A DNA stretch of 63,133 nucleotides from Clostridia bacterium. GTDB lineage: Bacteria; Bacillota; Clostridia; Christensenellales; Borkfalkiaceae. The notes beneath the pieces were generated by a model that was not told the origin of the DNA, did no database searches, and worked only from the letters and a program-made list of their open reading frames with translations. Positions within the stretch are counted from its first letter, which is position 1, and every line of letters begins with the position of its first letter. Shown in pieces: positions 15,180-24,534 of the stretch. A program made the translations under genes and the position numbers. The DNA lies in assembly GCA_021204625.1 (NCBI GenBank), contig JAJPZA010000184.1:1-63133 (forward strand), in the 5' to 3' direction.

Positions 15180-17087
15180 ATGCTCACAGACCTCAAGGGA
15201 GTATCCTTCGCATATACGGAGAACCAGATACTCCAGGACATCAGCTTCACAGTTATGGAGGAAGAGCGCATCGGGCTCATTGGCCCCAACGGCGTAGGCA
15301 AGACAACCCTCTTAAGGCTCATATCCGGCGAACTCTCGCCGGACACGGGTACTGTCGCCCTTAAAAGCGGCATGCGTCTCGGCGTGCTCCAGCAGACCGG
15401 AGGATACGAGAGCGGCAGGACTGTCATAGACGAGATGCGCGAGGTCTTCCGCCAGGACTTTAATGCCGTCTCCAAGCTTGAGGCCCTCTCGCAAAAGCTT
15501 GCTGCGGTCCATGATGAGGGCAGCAAGGAGTACATGGACATCTCATCCGAGATGGAGCGGCTGAACAGATACATAGCCTCCAGGGATTCATACAACGTGG
15601 AAGTGCGCATCCGCACCGTCCTGAACGGCATGTCCTTTGCCGGGATGTATGACCAGGTCATAGACTCCATGTCCGGAGGGGAGAAGACAAGGCTCAAACT
15701 TGCCCGGCTCCTTCTGGAAAGCCCGGACCTTCTCATTCTGGATGAGCCCACAAACCACCTGGACATATCCTCAATGTTCTGGCTTGAAGACTATCTCAAG
15801 ACCTTCAAGGGGGCCGTGCTGGTAGTCTCCCATGACCGGTATTTTCTGGACGCCACATGCTCAAAGATTGCGGAGATAGAGAACTGCCGCCTTTCCGTAT
15901 TTCCCGGCAACTATACCAAATACAAAGAGCTCAAGGCCGCCAAAACGGAGCGGCTCATAAAGGAGTATGAGGCCAAGGTGGAGGAGCTCAAAAAGCTCCA
16001 GGATTACGTGGACCGCAACATTGTGAGGGCCACTACGGCCAAGTCCGCGCAGTCCAGGGTGAAGCAGATAGAAAAGCTGGGCCCGGCCGTAAAGCCGTAC
16101 ATTCCTCCGGATCCTCCCAAATACTCATTCAAGGCGGATTACAAATCATACGATAAGGTCCTCGAGGTCTCAAACCTGGACCTTTGGATCGGCGGCAAAA
16201 AGCTCATATCCGGGGCCCAATTCGACATCAACCGCGGAGACCGCTTCGCCATCGTGGGCAACAACGGAACGGGGAAGACAACTCTCATAAAGGCCATTTT
16301 AGCCGGCGAGAACCAGGCCATCCTTCGCGGCAGGAACGTCCAGATGGCCCTCTATGACCAGGAAGGCTTAAATCTCAACAAGCAGGAGCAGGTAATATAC
16401 GAGCTGTGGGGAAGGCATATGGGCCTCACTCAGACCGAGATCCGCAAGCTCCTTGCCCGCGGCGGGCTGTTTGAAGAGGACATGTTCAAAAAGGTAGGGG
16501 AGCTGTCCGGCGGCGAAAGCGCAAAACTTGGCCTCTGCGTCCTGGAATGCGAAGGGGCCAACACGCTGCTTCTGGATGAGCCCACAAACCACCTGGACCT
16601 GGATGCCCGCGAGAGCTTAGAGAAAGCTCTCAAGGCCTTTGACGGCACCGTCATTTTCGTGTCCCATGACCGCTATTTCCTGTCCGCCCTCGCCACCCGC
16701 GTGGCGGAGATAGAGGAAGGAAAGCTTACTGTATACAACACGGATTACGCACACTATCTGGAGCAGAAAAAGCTTGTCCCGCAGGAAGCCCCGGCCCCTG
16801 CGCAGACATCCTCTTCATCCAAATCCTCTGCAGACGCATCCAAACCCGCGGGAGGATCATACCGCTCCAAGGAAGAAAGAGCCCAGGAAGCCAGAACCAA
16901 AGCGAAGATAAAGGACATAGAGCAGCGCATAACAGCCCTGGAGCAGGAAGAAGCCAGGCTCAACGAAAGGCTTGCAGACCCTGCCGTCCTTGCGGATTAC
17001 AAGGAAGTGAACAGGATAACCGCCCGCATAAGCGAGATACACGAGCTCGTTGAGGCCCTGTATGAAGAGTACGGGGAGATAGCATAG
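15180..17087 (+). CDS. ABC-F family ATPase (ribosome-associated)
   Basis: This 635-aa soluble protein has two ABC cassettes and no membrane domain. Cassette 1 has GPNGVGKTT (about 39-47), MSGGEKTRL and LLILDEPTNHLD. Cassette 2 has GNNGTGKTT (about 361-369), LSGGESAKL and LLLDEPTNHLD. The linker between them is charged and helical (AAKTERLIKEYEAKVEELK). The C-terminal about 90 residues form a coiled coil after a low-complexity S/P-rich link. ABC-F proteins act on the ribosomal E site in translation control or antibiotic protection; which role applies cannot be told. The first cassette begins within a few residues of the chosen start, so no shorter start is possible, although the mRNA seems nearly leaderless. 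Confidence 0.95.
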   Translation: MLTDLKGVSFAYTENQILQDISFTVMEEERIGLIGPNGVGKTTLLRLISGELSPDTGTVALKSGMRLGVLQQTGGYESGRTVIDEMREVFRQDFNAVSKLEALSQKLAAVHDEGSKEYMDISSEMERLNRYIASRDSYNVEVRIRTVLNGMSFAGMYDQVIDSMSGGEKTRLKLARLLLESPDLLILDEPTNHLDISSMFWLEDYLKTFKGAVLVVSHDRYFLDATCSKIAEIENCRLSVFPGNYTKYKELKAAKTERLIKEYEAKVEELKKLQDYVDRNIVRATTAKSAQSRVKQIEKLGPAVKPYIPPDPPKYSFKADYKSYDKVLEVSNLDLWIGGKKLISGAQFDINRGDRFAIVGNNGTGKTTLIKAILAGENQAILRGRNVQMALYDQEGLNLNKQEQVIYELWGRHMGLTQTEIRKLLARGGLFEEDMFKKVGELSGGESAKLGLCVLECEGANTLLLDEPTNHLDLDARESLEKALKAFDGTVIFVSHDRYFLSALATRVAEIEEGKLTVYNTDYAHYLEQKKLVPQEAPAPAQTSSSSKSSADASKPAGGSYRSKEERAQEARTKAKIKDIEQRITALEQEEARLNERLADPAVLADYKEVNRITARISEIHELVEALYEEYGEIA

Positions 17088-17109
17088 AGAATGCGCCAAG
17101 GGAGAGCAT

Positions 17110-18489
17110 ATGAGCTTCTGGAACAAGAAAGGCCAGACTTCTCCGGAGGAGCCGGCAGAATCCCAGCCCTCTGCGCAGCCTGCGGAAACGGAACAGCCGG
17201 CCAAGGAAAGGCACGGCTGGCACCGGCATTCCCATGAAAAACCGGCGGAAGAAGAGCAGCCGGTCCAGGCTCCCGCACCGGAGCCTGCGAAACCGGAACA
17301 GCCGGACAGGGAAAAGCACGGCTGGCGCCGGCATTCCCACGCGGAACAGACGGCGGCGGAACAGACCGCGCAAGCTCCGGTCCCCGAACCAGAGCAGGCA
17401 AAAGAAAAGCACGGATGGCATTCGCATCCGGCCCATGCAGAGCATGCGGAGCATGCAGCGGATGACGCTGAGGAAGATTCCACGCAGGAAACCAGGGAGA
17501 TACGCCACACCATAAACGCAGAGGAAACCTTCACTCTTGCAAAGGATGTCTATGATATCCGGAATGTCATAAAGAGGGTGTACTCCAACAGGGCTGTCAT
17601 CGCCCGGCGTCTGAATATCATAACCCTCACGGCCAGCGCAGTCTTCACGGTGCTGTACGCAATTTTCGTGATTTTCGGCGGAATCCTCGGAAAGCTCACG
17701 GAAGGGCTCAAGATATACGCCTATATCATATTTGCCGTATATGCGGCCGTCGTCATAGCTATACTGGCCGTAGCCCTCAGCTCTAGGGGAGCCAGAACCA
17801 GGACGGTGAAGAGAATCTCCAAGGCCATGAAGTACTTAAGGCTCATCCTGCGGCTTCTGTCCCTTGCGGTCTCCATAACGGCCATAGCTTTCGCAACTTC
17901 AGACAACTACTCCGCAGCCCGGGAAGCGTGGGACATCGTGGTCCTGGTGCTGTCCATAATAATCCTTATAATCCAGATAATCCCGCTGCTTTTCGGCGGA
18001 GCCTTAAGGCTTTGCCGCTGGCTAATGTCTCCGGTGAAGGCCAAGTACCGCTTCAATGCGGTTGCCCTGGAATGGTACGACCTCGTCTCCACGGACCGCT
18101 CTCCCAGAACCGGCGTTAAAAGGGTTCCAAAGAAATTCCTGCAGGATGTGAGCCGGATTATAGATGACACCCTTATCCCGGCCCTTGGCAGGAAGTACAT
18201 GGATTCCATAAAGCCCACCGCGCTGTACACCATAGCGGCCTCCGCTCCGGACGGGGACAGGCCGGTTGTGGAGGGCATCTTAAAGAGCATCTTCGGCTAT
18301 GCCGCAGAGTTCGGCTATGTGGCGGAAGACCCCTGCCGGGATCTTGGATTTGAAGGAAGCATAGAGGAGGAGATACGCAAGCACAAGACCCTCAAGGAGC
18401 GGCTGTTCGGCGTTGGCGAGAAGGTTGGCAAAAAGGCCTTGGACAAGTTCATAAACTCCTCCACGGAAGAGAAGGACAAGAAGAAATGA
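17110..18489 (+). CDS. Unknown membrane protein with His-rich Pro/Glu N-terminal repeats
   Basis: This 459-aa protein is not recognised. Residues 1-125 are a low-complexity P/E/A/Q region holding three spaced copies of a K-x-K/R-H-G-W-x-x-H-x-H motif (HGW at 35, 70 and 101), then a run of AEHAEHA. Four hydrophobic segments follow, at about 168-195, 202-225, 240-262 and 272-300. A soluble C-terminal domain of about 150 residues ends in a lysine-rich tail. The histidine clusters suggest metal binding at the cytoplasmic or outer face; that is inference. The gene follows ABC-F by 22 bp with a GGGAGAG site, so the two are probably one operon. Confidence 0.75.
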   Translation: MSFWNKKGQTSPEEPAESQPSAQPAETEQPAKERHGWHRHSHEKPAEEEQPVQAPAPEPAKPEQPDREKHGWRRHSHAEQTAAEQTAQAPVPEPEQAKEKHGWHSHPAHAEHAEHAADDAEEDSTQETREIRHTINAEETFTLAKDVYDIRNVIKRVYSNRAVIARRLNIITLTASAVFTVLYAIFVIFGGILGKLTEGLKIYAYIIFAVYAAVVIAILAVALSSRGARTRTVKRISKAMKYLRLILRLLSLAVSITAIAFATSDNYSAAREAWDIVVLVLSIIILIIQIIPLLFGGALRLCRWLMSPVKAKYRFNAVALEWYDLVSTDRSPRTGVKRVPKKFLQDVSRIIDDTLIPALGRKYMDSIKPTALYTIAASAPDGDRPVVEGILKSIFGYAAEFGYVAEDPCRDLGFEGSIEEEIRKHKTLKERLFGVGEKVGKKALDKFINSSTEEKDKKK

Positions 18490-18493
18490 CACA

Positions 18494-18522
18494 CGGACGG
18501 ACAGACCCCTGCCCGTCTTTTC
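18494..18522 (+). terminator. Intrinsic terminator of the ABC-F operon
   Basis: GACGG pairs with CCGTC across a 12-nt loop and is followed by TTTTC, just after the stop codon. Confidence 0.6.
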
Positions 18523-18696
18523 ATGTTCCGGCAGCACGGCAAAAAATGATTATTTGGCGCATATCCTGCGGACAATTCTGTTTGGACCGTTAAGAAACAA
18601 ATGTTTCTACTCCGGCCCGTTCATATCACCACAGGGCAGGCAAAACGGCCTTGGAACGCGCTATATGATGCCCCGTGCGTCCTTTTCCGTACAGAA

Positions 18697-18724
18697 GAAA
18701 AGGGAAGGAGCATGTCCTTCCCTG
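18697..18724 (-). terminator. Intrinsic terminator of glyS
   Basis: A perfect GGGAAGGA/TCCTTCCC stem, read leftward, is followed by TTTTCTTCT. It lies about 50 bp past the glyS stop. Confidence 0.8.
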
Positions 18725-18772
18725 TGATAATTATCATGTGATAATAATTGAGCTTGCCGTTGTCTGCGGGCG

Positions 18773-20176
18773 TCAGAACTCAATCTTCTTTGCGATGTAG
18801 GCTTCAAGCTCATCTATGGGGAGACGGATCTGGTCCATGGTGTCGCGGTCACGGATTGTGACGGTGTTGTCGCTAAGCGTGTCATAATCTATCGTGATGC
18901 ACATGGGGGTGCCTATCTCATCCTGACGGCGGTAACGCTTTCCTATGGACCCTGTTACGTCATAGGTTACGGAGAACTTCTTCGCAAGCATCCTGTACAC
19001 TTCGTCCGCCTTGTCGGAGAGGTTTTTCTGGAGAGGCAGGATGGCTGCCTTGTAGGGAGCAAGGAAAGGATGAAGGTGCATTACCACTCGGGTGTCGTTC
19101 TTCTCTGCGTTCACGACCTCTTCATCATACGCGTCCGTAATCACCGCGAGGAACAGGCGCTCAACGCCGAGAGACGGCTCTATTACATAGGGTATGTATC
19201 TCTCATTCGTTACGGGGTCCAGGTAATCCATGCTCTCGCCGGATGTGTTCTGGTGCTGGGTGAGGTCATAGTCCGTCCTGTCCGCGATGCCCCAGAGCTC
19301 GCCCCAGCCGAAGGCGTAATAATACTCGAAGTCCGTTGTGGCCTTGGAATAGAAGCAGAGCTCTTCCTTGTCATGGTCGCGGAGCTTTAAATTCTCTTCC
19401 TTGATGCCTAGGTCCAGAAGGAACTGTTTGCAGAAATCCTTCCAGTATGCGAACCATTCGAGGTCTGTTCCGGGTTTGCAGAAGAACTCAAGCTCCATCT
19501 GCTCGAACTCGCGCACGCGGAAGATGAAGTTGCCTGGCGTGATCTCGTTTCTGAAGGACTTGCCTATCTGTCCGATGCCGAAAGGCACTTTCATTCTGGA
19601 GGAGCGCTGTACGTTCTTGAAGTTGACGAATATGCCCTGTGCGGTCTCGGGACGGAGGTATACGGTGTTCACCGTGTCCTCTGTGACGCCCTGGAAGGTC
19701 TTGAACATGAGGTTGAACTTGCGGATGGGAGTGAAGTCGCTCTTTCCGCAAACGGGGCAGACTATCTTGTGTTCAAATACGAATTTCTCAAGCTCGTCAT
19801 TGCTCATGCCCTCAACCTTGAGTTCCATTCCGTGCTTCTTCGCATAGTCCTCAACGAGGTTGTCCGCTCTGTGCCTGGCCTTGCAGGACTTGCAGTCCAT
19901 AAGGGGGTCTGAGAATCCGCCTATGTGTCCGGACGCCTGCCACGTCTTCGTGTTCATGAGGATGGCGCAGTCCAGCCCCGTGTTGTATGTGTTTTCCTGT
20001 ACGAACTTCTTCCACCAGGCTCTCTTTATGTTGTTTTTGAGCTCCACGCCCAGGGGGCCGAAATCCCATGTGTTCGCCAGGCCTCCGTATATCTCGCTGC
20101 CGGGATAAATGAAGCCCCTTGTCTTGCAAAGCGCGACAAGCTTGTCCATGGTGACCGCTCTTTTATCTTTTGCCAT
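18773..20176 (-). CDS. glyS: Glycyl-tRNA synthetase, homodimeric type
   Basis: This class II synthetase charges tRNA-Gly. At 467 aa with a single chain it is the dimeric (alpha2) type, not the GlyQ/GlyS tetramer. It opens with a [21 protein letters not shown] start and carries cysteine pairs ([21 protein letters not shown]) in the zinc-like insertion. Class II motif 2 is at [13 protein letters not shown], and the motif 3 region is [18 protein letters not shown] precedes the ATG. Its promoter is a clean TTGACA-17-TAAAAT without a glycine T-box. Confidence 0.97.
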   Translation of the reverse strand: MAKDKRAVTMDKLVALCKTRGFIYPGSEIYGGLANTWDFGPLGVELKNNIKRAWWKKFVQENTYNTGLDCAILMNTKTWQASGHIGGFSDPLMDCKSCKARHRADNLVEDYAKKHGMELKVEGMSNDELEKFVFEHKIVCPVCGKSDFTPIRKFNLMFKTFQGVTEDTVNTVYLRPETAQGIFVNFKNVQRSSRMKVPFGIGQIGKSFRNEITPGNFIFRVREFEQMELEFFCKPGTDLEWFAYWKDFCKQFLLDLGIKEENLKLRDHDKEELCFYSKATTDFEYYYAFGWGELWGIADRTDYDLTQHQNTSGESMDYLDPVTNERYIPYVIEPSLGVERLFLAVITDAYDEEVVNAEKNDTRVVMHLHPFLAPYKAAILPLQKNLSDKADEVYRMLAKKFSVTYDVTGSIGKRYRRQDEIGTPMCITIDYDTLSDNTVTIRDRDTMDQIRLPIDELEAYIAKKIEF

Positions 20177-20220
20177 GATATGACCTCTGTACTAAAGTCT
20201 CCGTCTTAAACAGTATCTAA

Positions 20221-20249
20221 ATTTTATGAAAAAACAAGTGGGATGTCAA
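20221..20249 (-). promoter_or_regulatory. Promoter of glyS
   Basis: On the minus strand TTGACA and TAAAAT are separated by 17 bp. The leader of about 38 nt is too short for a T-box. Confidence 0.75.
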
Positions 20250-20280
20250 GCGATAGACCCCCCATGACGCATTGTTTGGA

Positions 20281-20309
20281 TTGACAAGCCCCGGTTAGTC
20301 TGCTAGAAT
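20281..20309 (+). promoter_or_regulatory. Strong orphan promoter
   Basis: A consensus TTGACA is separated by 17 bp from TAGAAT, firing rightward into a region with no annotated gene for 300 bp. Predicted +1 is about 20316. Confidence 0.75.
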
Positions 20310-20315
20310 CCAAGC

Positions 20316-20402
20316 ATAAGGATGCGGCATGGCATTTGCCATGCAGTGATACGATGTACATTACTGTTCAGTGAAAGGGGAGGCCATATGCATCCTTTTT
20401 TT
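20316..20402 (+). ncRNA. Candidate structured small RNA with terminator-like end
   Basis: The predicted transcript starts at the orphan promoter. GGATGC (20320-20325) pairs with GCATCC (20390-20395), followed by seven T's. Inside are a GCATGGC/GCCATGC hairpin with an ATTT loop (20328-20341) and an AGTGAT/ATTACT stem (20345-20365). A second partner, GCCAT at 20383-20387, can displace the first hairpin, so two folds compete. I do not recognise a known family (SRP RNA, 6S, tmRNA and T-box signatures are absent). It overlaps the start of a 25-codon ORF, so it may instead be that ORF's leader. Confidence 0.55.
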
Positions 20403-20465
20403 GTTGCCGTTTTTTATGTATCCGTCAGCAGTTTGCGCCCTCCGGGCCCAAGCTTTGCCAGCTGA
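20388..20465 (+). CDS. Possible 25-aa hydrophobic peptide
   Basis: An ATG at 20388 follows an unusually strong AAAGGGGAGG site with a 4-nt spacer. The frame encodes a short peptide beginning MHPFFVAVFYVSVSSLRPP, then a stop. The hydrophobic N-terminal half followed by a basic/proline part is reminiscent of small membrane peptides or type I toxins. The start codon region is paired with the 5' end of the transcript in the predicted fold, which would block translation in the full-length RNA. Nothing proves that it is translated, and the T run inside codons 3-5 could be a terminator instead. Confidence 0.35.
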   Translation: MHPFFVAVFYVSVSSLRPPGPSFAS

Positions 20466-20570
20466 AAAGCCTATGCCGGTCTGCCCGGGAAAGGTGTAAA
20501 ACTAATTTAACAGGGTCCAAAAAAGACCCTTCCAAGACCAAAAAACTGCGAGATATTATCCTGTAATCCG

Positions 20571-20599
20571 TTGAAAATCCTGCACATGTATGCTATCAT
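20571..20599 (+). promoter_or_regulatory. Promoter of the restriction-modification gene
   Basis: TTGAAA and TATCAT are separated by 17 bp. The 16-nt string AATCCGTTGAAAATCC around the -35 recurs exactly at 24530-24545, upstream of fhs. Confidence 0.7.
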
Positions 20600-20622
20600 T
20601 GAACGCAGGAATGGTGGAAGAC

Positions 20623-23448
20623 ATGACTGATACAGAGCAGAAAACGGCGGCTAAAGCGTTTGCGGAAAGATGGAAAGGACACGGATATGAGAAGGGGGAG
20701 AGCCAGACTTTCTGGATAGAGCTCCTTACCCAGGTCTTTGGCGTGGAGAATGCCTCAGATGTTATAAAATTCGAGCAGGAAGTTCATTTGGACAACACCA
20801 GCTTCATAGATGCCAGGATTCCGTCCACGCGGGTCATGATAGAGCAGAAGAGCATCACCAAGGATCTCAACAAGGCCATAAAGCAGTCAGACGGATCCAT
20901 GCTTACTCCATTCCAGCAGGCAAAGCGTTATATCAGTGAACTCCCGGTAAGCGAACATCCGCTTTGGGTCATTACCTGCAACTTTAAAGAGTTTTACATC
21001 TATAACATGGACAACCCGAAGGGTGAGCCGGAAAAGATTCTCCTTCAGGACCTTCCCATTGAGTACTACAGGCTGCAGTTCATAATTGATACCAAGAGCG
21101 AGCATATCGCAAAGGAGACAGAAGTCTCCATAGCGGCCGGCGATATCGTTGGCCTTCTCTATGACGCCTTTGCAAAGCAGTACAAGGATATGAATAACGA
21201 GCACACGCAGCACAGTCTCAATGTCCTCTGCGTCCGTCTCGTATTCTGCCTCTATGCCGAGGATGCGGACATCTTCGGCAAGCGGGACATGTTCCATGAT
21301 TACATGGCTGCTTTCAAGACCTTCCAGATGCGCAAGGCCCTTATAGACCTGTTCAAGATTCTGGACACGAAGGAAGAGGACAGAGATCCCTACCTTGCAG
21401 ACGACAACCCGGATCTTGCTGCGTTCCCGTATGTCAACGGAGGCATGTTCTCAGACGAGGATATAGAGGTTCCGCCCTTTACGGATGAAATCCGCAACCT
21501 TCTTCTGAACAAGGCAAGTCTTGAGTTTGACTGGTCCGTCATTAGTCCCACTATATTCGGGGCTGTATTCGAGAGTACCTTGAATCCCGAGACCCGCCGT
21601 TCCGGAGGCATGCATTACACAAGCATTGAGAACATCCATAAGGTTATAGACCCTCTGTTCCTCAATGACCTTCAAAAGGAGTTCGACACAATAAACGCCA
21701 GCCCCGTATACAAGACCAAGGTCCGCAGGCTTGAAGACTTCCAGACCAAGCTCTCCATGCTTTACTTCCTGGACCCCGCCTGCGGCAGCGGCAATTTCCT
21801 CACAGAGACTTTCCTTTCCCTGAGGCGTCTTGAGAACAAGGCCATAAGCATCATCCTTCATGACCAGATAAAGTACGCAGAAAAGGGATACTCGCCTATT
21901 AAAGTGAACCTGGACCAGTTCTACGGCATAGAGATCAATGACTTCGCCGTGACCGTCGCAAAGACCGCTCTCTGGATAGCCGAGGCCCAGATGAAGAAGG
22001 AGACCGAGGAACTCCTGTACATGCATCTGGATTTCCTGCCGTTGAAGTCCAATACGAACATCATAGAGGGCAATGCGGTGCTTATGGACTGGGAGGATGT
22101 TGTTTCGAAGTCTAAGCTTACATATATCATGGGCAATCCGCCGTTTGTAGGGGCCCGCCTCATGAGCCAGGAACAAAAGAATGAGCTCAACAAGGTGTTC
22201 TATGGATGGAAGAATGCAGGCAACCTAGATTATGTTTCATGCTGGTACAAGAAGGCTGTAGACTACATGGAGGGAACGGAAATCCGTTCTGCGTTAGTGT
22301 CTACAAACTCTATCACGCAAGGGGAAAGTGTCAGTATATTATGGAAGCCACTTGTTGAGAGTGGCGTTCATATTGATTTTGCTCATCGCACATTCCGCTG
22401 GGACAGTGAGGCCAACATTAAAGCTCATGTCCACTGTGTGATTGTCGGATTTAGTATAGCACCATATAACAGTGACAGAATCATCTACACAGGCGATAGA
22501 CCGCAGAAAGCTCATAATATTAATGGATATCTCATAGATGCAGACAACGTTTTTGTTGAGAGTAGAAAGAGTCCCATCAGTCCTGTTCCATGCATGGTAT
22601 TTGGCAGCATGGCTAATGATGGTGGATGGCTTTGCAACTATTCTCCGAAAAAAAAAGATGCTATAGTCAAGGCATATCCACAAGCAGAGAAATTCATTAG
22701 AAGAATTTATGGAGCCGAGGAGTTCATTAATAACAAAGAGAGATACTGTATCTGGCTAAAAGGTGCTTCCCCTTCCGAATGGAATAAGATCAAGCCAATC
22801 TATGATGCTGTTCAAAATGTACACGAATATAGACTTGCTAGCAAGAGAGATGCAACAAGAAAGTTAGCCGATAAAGCAATGCTTTTTGGTGAGGTAAGAC
22901 AACCTGAAACAGGTTACTATTTGCTTGTGCCTAGGGTATCATCTGAAAAGAGAAGGTATGTGCCTATTGGCTTTATGCACAGTGACATTATCTGTTCTGA
23001 CTCAAATCAAATGGTCCCTAATGCTACATTATATCATTTTGGAGTCCTAACATCCAATGTTCATATGGCTTGGATGCGTGCAGTATGCGGCAGACTCGAA
23101 ATGAGGTACAGGTATTCAAATGAAGTAGTGTACAATAACTTCCCTTGGCCCAATCCTACACCGGCACAGAGAGCCAAGATAGAACAGACGGCACAGGCAA
23201 TTCTGGATGCAAGGAACCTGTATCCGGACAGCAGCCTGGCAGATCTATATGATGAACTTACAATGCCTATAGAACTCCGTAATGCTCACAGGCAGAATGA
23301 CAGGGCCGTTATGGAGGCATACGGATTCTCTGTTAAGGATATGACAGAGTCCTCCTGTGTGGCAGAGCTTTTCAAGCTGTATGAGAGCATCACTTCCAGG
23401 ATGGAAGCAGAGGCAAAAGCCGGCAAGTCTAAGAAGTCCAAGAAGTAG
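20623..23448 (+). CDS. Single-chain type IIG/IIL (MmeI-like) restriction-modification enzyme
   Basis: This 941-aa protein combines endonuclease, N6-adenine methyltransferase and specificity functions in one chain. The N-terminal nuclease shows D63...E74-x-K76, a PD-(D/E)xK-type site. The helical linker runs to about 340. Methyltransferase motif I is DPACGSGNF (384-392) and motif IV is NPPF (505-508). The target-recognition region, about residues 555-845, is followed by a C-terminal helical tail ending in lysines. Upstream in-frame Mets fall in or next to the -10, so the ATG at 20623, with GGTGG before it, is preferred. The recognition region is clearly more AT-rich than both flanks, suggesting exchange of specificity. 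The recognised site cannot be predicted by eye. Confidence 0.92.
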   Translation: MTDTEQKTAAKAFAERWKGHGYEKGESQTFWIELLTQVFGVENASDVIKFEQEVHLDNTSFIDARIPSTRVMIEQKSITKDLNKAIKQSDGSMLTPFQQAKRYISELPVSEHPLWVITCNFKEFYIYNMDNPKGEPEKILLQDLPIEYYRLQFIIDTKSEHIAKETEVSIAAGDIVGLLYDAFAKQYKDMNNEHTQHSLNVLCVRLVFCLYAEDADIFGKRDMFHDYMAAFKTFQMRKALIDLFKILDTKEEDRDPYLADDNPDLAAFPYVNGGMFSDEDIEVPPFTDEIRNLLLNKASLEFDWSVISPTIFGAVFESTLNPETRRSGGMHYTSIENIHKVIDPLFLNDLQKEFDTINASPVYKTKVRRLEDFQTKLSMLYFLDPACGSGNFLTETFLSLRRLENKAISIILHDQIKYAEKGYSPIKVNLDQFYGIEINDFAVTVAKTALWIAEAQMKKETEELLYMHLDFLPLKSNTNIIEGNAVLMDWEDVVSKSKLTYIMGNPPFVGARLMSQEQKNELNKVFYGWKNAGNLDYVSCWYKKAVDYMEGTEIRSALVSTNSITQGESVSILWKPLVESGVHIDFAHRTFRWDSEANIKAHVHCVIVGFSIAPYNSDRIIYTGDRPQKAHNINGYLIDADNVFVESRKSPISPVPCMVFGSMANDGGWLCNYSPKKKDAIVKAYPQAEKFIRRIYGAEEFINNKERYCIWLKGASPSEWNKIKPIYDAVQNVHEYRLASKRDATRKLADKAMLFGEVRQPETGYYLLVPRVSSEKRRYVPIGFMHSDIICSDSNQMVPNATLYHFGVLTSNVHMAWMRAVCGRLEMRYRYSNEVVYNNFPWPNPTPAQRAKIEQTAQAILDARNLYPDSSLADLYDELTMPIELRNAHRQNDRAVMEAYGFSVKDMTESSCVAELFKLYESITSRMEAEAKAGKSKKSKK

Positions 23449-23499
23449 TTTCAAGAAGACGGATCATATAGATTTCCCCTGACATATCATTAAAAAACA

Positions 23500-23524
23500 T
23501 TTCCACGCATTGCGTGGAAATTTT
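23500..23524 (+). terminator. Intrinsic terminator of the restriction-modification gene
   Basis: A perfect 9-bp stem (23500-23508 with 23512-23520), a three-base loop and TTTT. Confidence 0.85.
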
Positions 23525-23577
23525 CAAAACAGGCAGAAATTTCGAGGTCACATAATTACGCACGGAGAGGCCAGCGC

Positions 23578-24486
23578 ATGAGCAAAAAAAGACATTATGA
23601 CATCCTGCCGGATTTCAGGCACTACACCTGGATTCATCTGCCGATGAACCGCTTTGTCCTAAGACTGGCGGCGGCTTTCATGCCAATGATTCAGCCCTGG
23701 CACAAACTGTACAGGAAGGAGCTCACTCGCAAGATGATTAAATTCAACGGCTTCAAGGCGAAGCTCATTCAGCCGGCCTCGGATGATTCACCCAAGGCTG
23801 TCATGCTGTACATCCACGGAGGAGGCTTTGCTCTCAAGGCGGCCGCATATCACAAGGAGCTTGCGCAGCATTACGCAGCCCGGACAGGCTGTACGGTGCT
23901 TTTTCCGGATTACAGCCTCACTCCCGGGAACAGGTATCCCGTGCAGCTGGATGAATGTATAAGCGCATATATGTGGCTTTCAACGCAGTATCCGGAGACA
24001 AAAATCATAGTGGGAGGAGACAGCGCCGGAGGGTGCATTGCGGCGGCTATGACCCTTGCCTGCAAAAGGGACGGTCTGCGGATTCCGGATGCTCTCATGC
24101 TGGTGTATCCGGTCCTGGACGCACGGATGCAGACGGAGTCCATGAAGGAGTACACGGACACCCCCATGTGGAACAGCAGATGCAACAGGAAGATGTGGGA
24201 GTATTACGCAGATTCGGAGCAGTATGAAGACCCGTATGTTTCGCCTGCCTGTGCGGATGATCTCACGTTTTTTCCCAGGACATATGTGGAGACAACGCAG
24301 TATGACTGCCTTCATGACGAGGGTATCATATTTGCGCAGAGGCTGCAGGAGCAGGGTGTGGCTGTGGAGGTCAATGAGACCAAAGGCACCATGCACGGAT
24401 ATGACATAGCGCAGAAGAGCCCGTACGTGAAAGAGCAGGTGGAAAGGAGAATAGCCTTTCTTGCATCCGTCATTGAAGGGGCATGA
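23578..24486 (+). CDS. Alpha/beta hydrolase, HSL (family IV) esterase
   Basis: This 302-aa cytoplasmic esterase/lipase of the hormone-sensitive-lipase family has the oxyanion motif HGGG at 80-83. The nucleophile is S149 in GGDSAGG. The likely acid is D243 (QYDCLHDEG), and the catalytic histidine is H273 (MHGYD). It should hydrolyse short acyl esters. GAGAGG precedes the ATG at 23578. It is separated from the restriction gene by a terminator and is probably monocistronic. The natural substrate is unknown. Confidence 0.92.
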   Translation: MSKKRHYDILPDFRHYTWIHLPMNRFVLRLAAAFMPMIQPWHKLYRKELTRKMIKFNGFKAKLIQPASDDSPKAVMLYIHGGGFALKAAAYHKELAQHYAARTGCTVLFPDYSLTPGNRYPVQLDECISAYMWLSTQYPETKIIVGGDSAGGCIAAAMTLACKRDGLRIPDALMLVYPVLDARMQTESMKEYTDTPMWNSRCNRKMWEYYADSEQYEDPYVSPACADDLTFFPRTYVETTQYDCLHDEGIIFAQRLQEQGVAVEVNETKGTMHGYDIAQKSPYVKEQVERRIAFLASVIEGA

Positions 24487-24534
24487 CCTTTGCACGCGTG
24501 CGCGACAAAATTTTCGCCAACTTGCCTCAATCCG

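Noticed and set aside
20177-20280. Glycine T-box upstream of glyS
   Set aside because: The leader from the mapped promoter is only about 38 nt and lacks the GGTGGTACCGCG element.
20316-20402. SRP RNA, 6S RNA or a tRNA
   Set aside because: The SRP apical GGAAGGAAGC-type motif, the long 6S stem and a tRNA anticodon/T-arm are all missing.
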